In this document: positions 61,425 to 61,618 of the stretch, piece by piece
How positions within the stretch are numbered: position 1 is the stretch's first letter
Layout of the letters: each line of letters begins with the position of its first letter
Assembly: GCA_902761365.1 (NCBI GenBank)
Contig: CACWJZ010000002.1
Span: 1-61,618 of the forward strand
Direction of reading: 5' to 3'
Origin: an uncultured Eubacteriales bacterium
GTDB lineage: Bacteria > Bacillota > Clostridia > Christensenellales > CAG-138
Length of the DNA: 61,618 bases
Made by a program: the position numbers and the translations under genes
The notes under the pieces: generated by a model
Seen by the model: only the letters and a program-made list of their open reading frames with translations
The model's database searches: none
What the model was told of the DNA's origin: nothing

Positions 61425-61458
61425 TGCCCAGCGAGCGGATATTATTTTAAAAAAGTTA

Positions 61459-61487
61459 TTGACATTTTCCGCTCGATGTTGTATATT
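61459..61487 (+). promoter_or_regulatory. Promoter of the tRNA cluster
   Basis: Consensus TTGACA (61459-61464), 17-bp spacer, TATATT (61482-61487). Confidence 0.88.
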
Positions 61488-61520
61488 TGTCAAGTCGCGA
61501 AAAGCAGCGTGGCGCTTTGC

Positions 61521-61597
61521 GGGGTGTGGCGCAGTCCGGTAGCGCACGTGCTTTGGGAGCATGGGGCCGGAGGTTCAAATCCTCTCACCCCGACCAG
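61521..61597 (+). tRNA. tRNA-Pro (anticodon TGG)
   Basis: Seventy-seven bases including an encoded CCA. The acceptor stem is CGGGGTG with CACCCCG and discriminator A. The anticodon arm CGTGC-TTTGGGA-GCATG reads TGG. GGTTCAAATCC is the T-arm. TGG can decode all proline codons by wobble. Confidence 0.96.
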
Positions 61598-61602
61598 GTG
61601 TG

Positions 61603-61618
61603 GCCCCGTGGTCAAGCG
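61603..61618 (+). tRNA. tRNA-Glu, 5' part (cut by window edge)
   Basis: GGCCCCGTGGTCAAGCG is the usual start of a Firmicute tRNA-Glu (acceptor 5' strand, T8, D-arm start), five bases after tRNA-Pro. The anticodon lies outside the window, so the identity is an inference from the 5' end. Confidence 0.6.

Overview
The window is a GC-rich, gene-dense chromosomal segment of an anaerobic Clostridia-type Firmicute, plausibly a gut lineage near the Oscillospirales or Christensenellales (inference). The evidence is the end of a pyruvate:ferredoxin oxidoreductase, an iron-sulfur two-subunit serine dehydratase, an NfnAB-type flavoenzyme pair, a T-box valyl-tRNA synthetase leader, many lipoproteins with their own LspA, AGGAGG-type ribosome binding sites and TTGACA/TATAAT promoters, often with an extended -10 TGn. 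I see no insertion sequence, prophage, CRISPR array or rRNA; this reads as core chromosome with lineage-specific surface proteins.

Layout. 1-3.9 kb: PFOR end, then two tandem paralogous lipoproteins, each behind the same regulatory cassette, and a tiny Cys-rich membrane protein. 4-5.5 kb: ABC ATPase and permease without a binding protein. 5.6-9 kb: glycogen phosphorylase with a divergent MraY-like transferase. 9-16 kb: mreC-mreD-PBP2 elongation operon, an NlpC/P60 hydrolase and a third lipoprotein carrying the same promoter cassette. 16-22 kb: psuG and malQ diverge; a four-gene minus-strand operon follows (DUF5711-like, CvpA-like, aminotransferase, NTF2-like). 22-26 kb: tig-clpP-clpX. 26-30 kb: a secreted protein, rph, and the ddl-murF operon. 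30-36.6 kb: M3 lipoprotein peptidase, M14 peptidoglycan peptidase, SpoVB/YabM-like flippase, mazG (yabN) and hup. 36.7-41 kb: sdaAB-sdaAA and nfnA-nfnB. 40.7-45.3 kb: a CofE-like protein, an APH-fold kinase behind a palindromic operator, folC and a HAD phosphatase. 45.3-47.5 kb (minus): NlpC/P60 paralogue and a PflX-like radical SAM protein. 47.6-58.5 kb: a long, tightly overlapped run of ABC-F, an unknown protein, pyrimidine nucleoside phosphorylase, polA, coaE, lytic transglycosylase, lspA, rluD and a DUF885-like lipoprotein. 58.5-61.6 kb: T-box, valS, then tRNA-Pro and the start of a tRNA-Glu.

Cell-wall growth is the main theme (ddl, murF, MraY-like, mreCD, PBP2, flippase, transglycosylase, two NlpC/P60 enzymes, an M14 DAP-type peptidase), with fermentative redox and amino-acid catabolism (PFOR, SdaA, Nfn) and glycogen/maltodextrin use (glgP, malQ). 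The most interesting signals are a regulatory cassette shared in exact register by three lipoprotein genes with helically phased TTACA-like repeats upstream; a DUF885-like lipoprotein whose HExxxxH motif has lost its catalytic residues; and an MraY-like enzyme with altered signature motifs directly behind glycogen phosphorylase.
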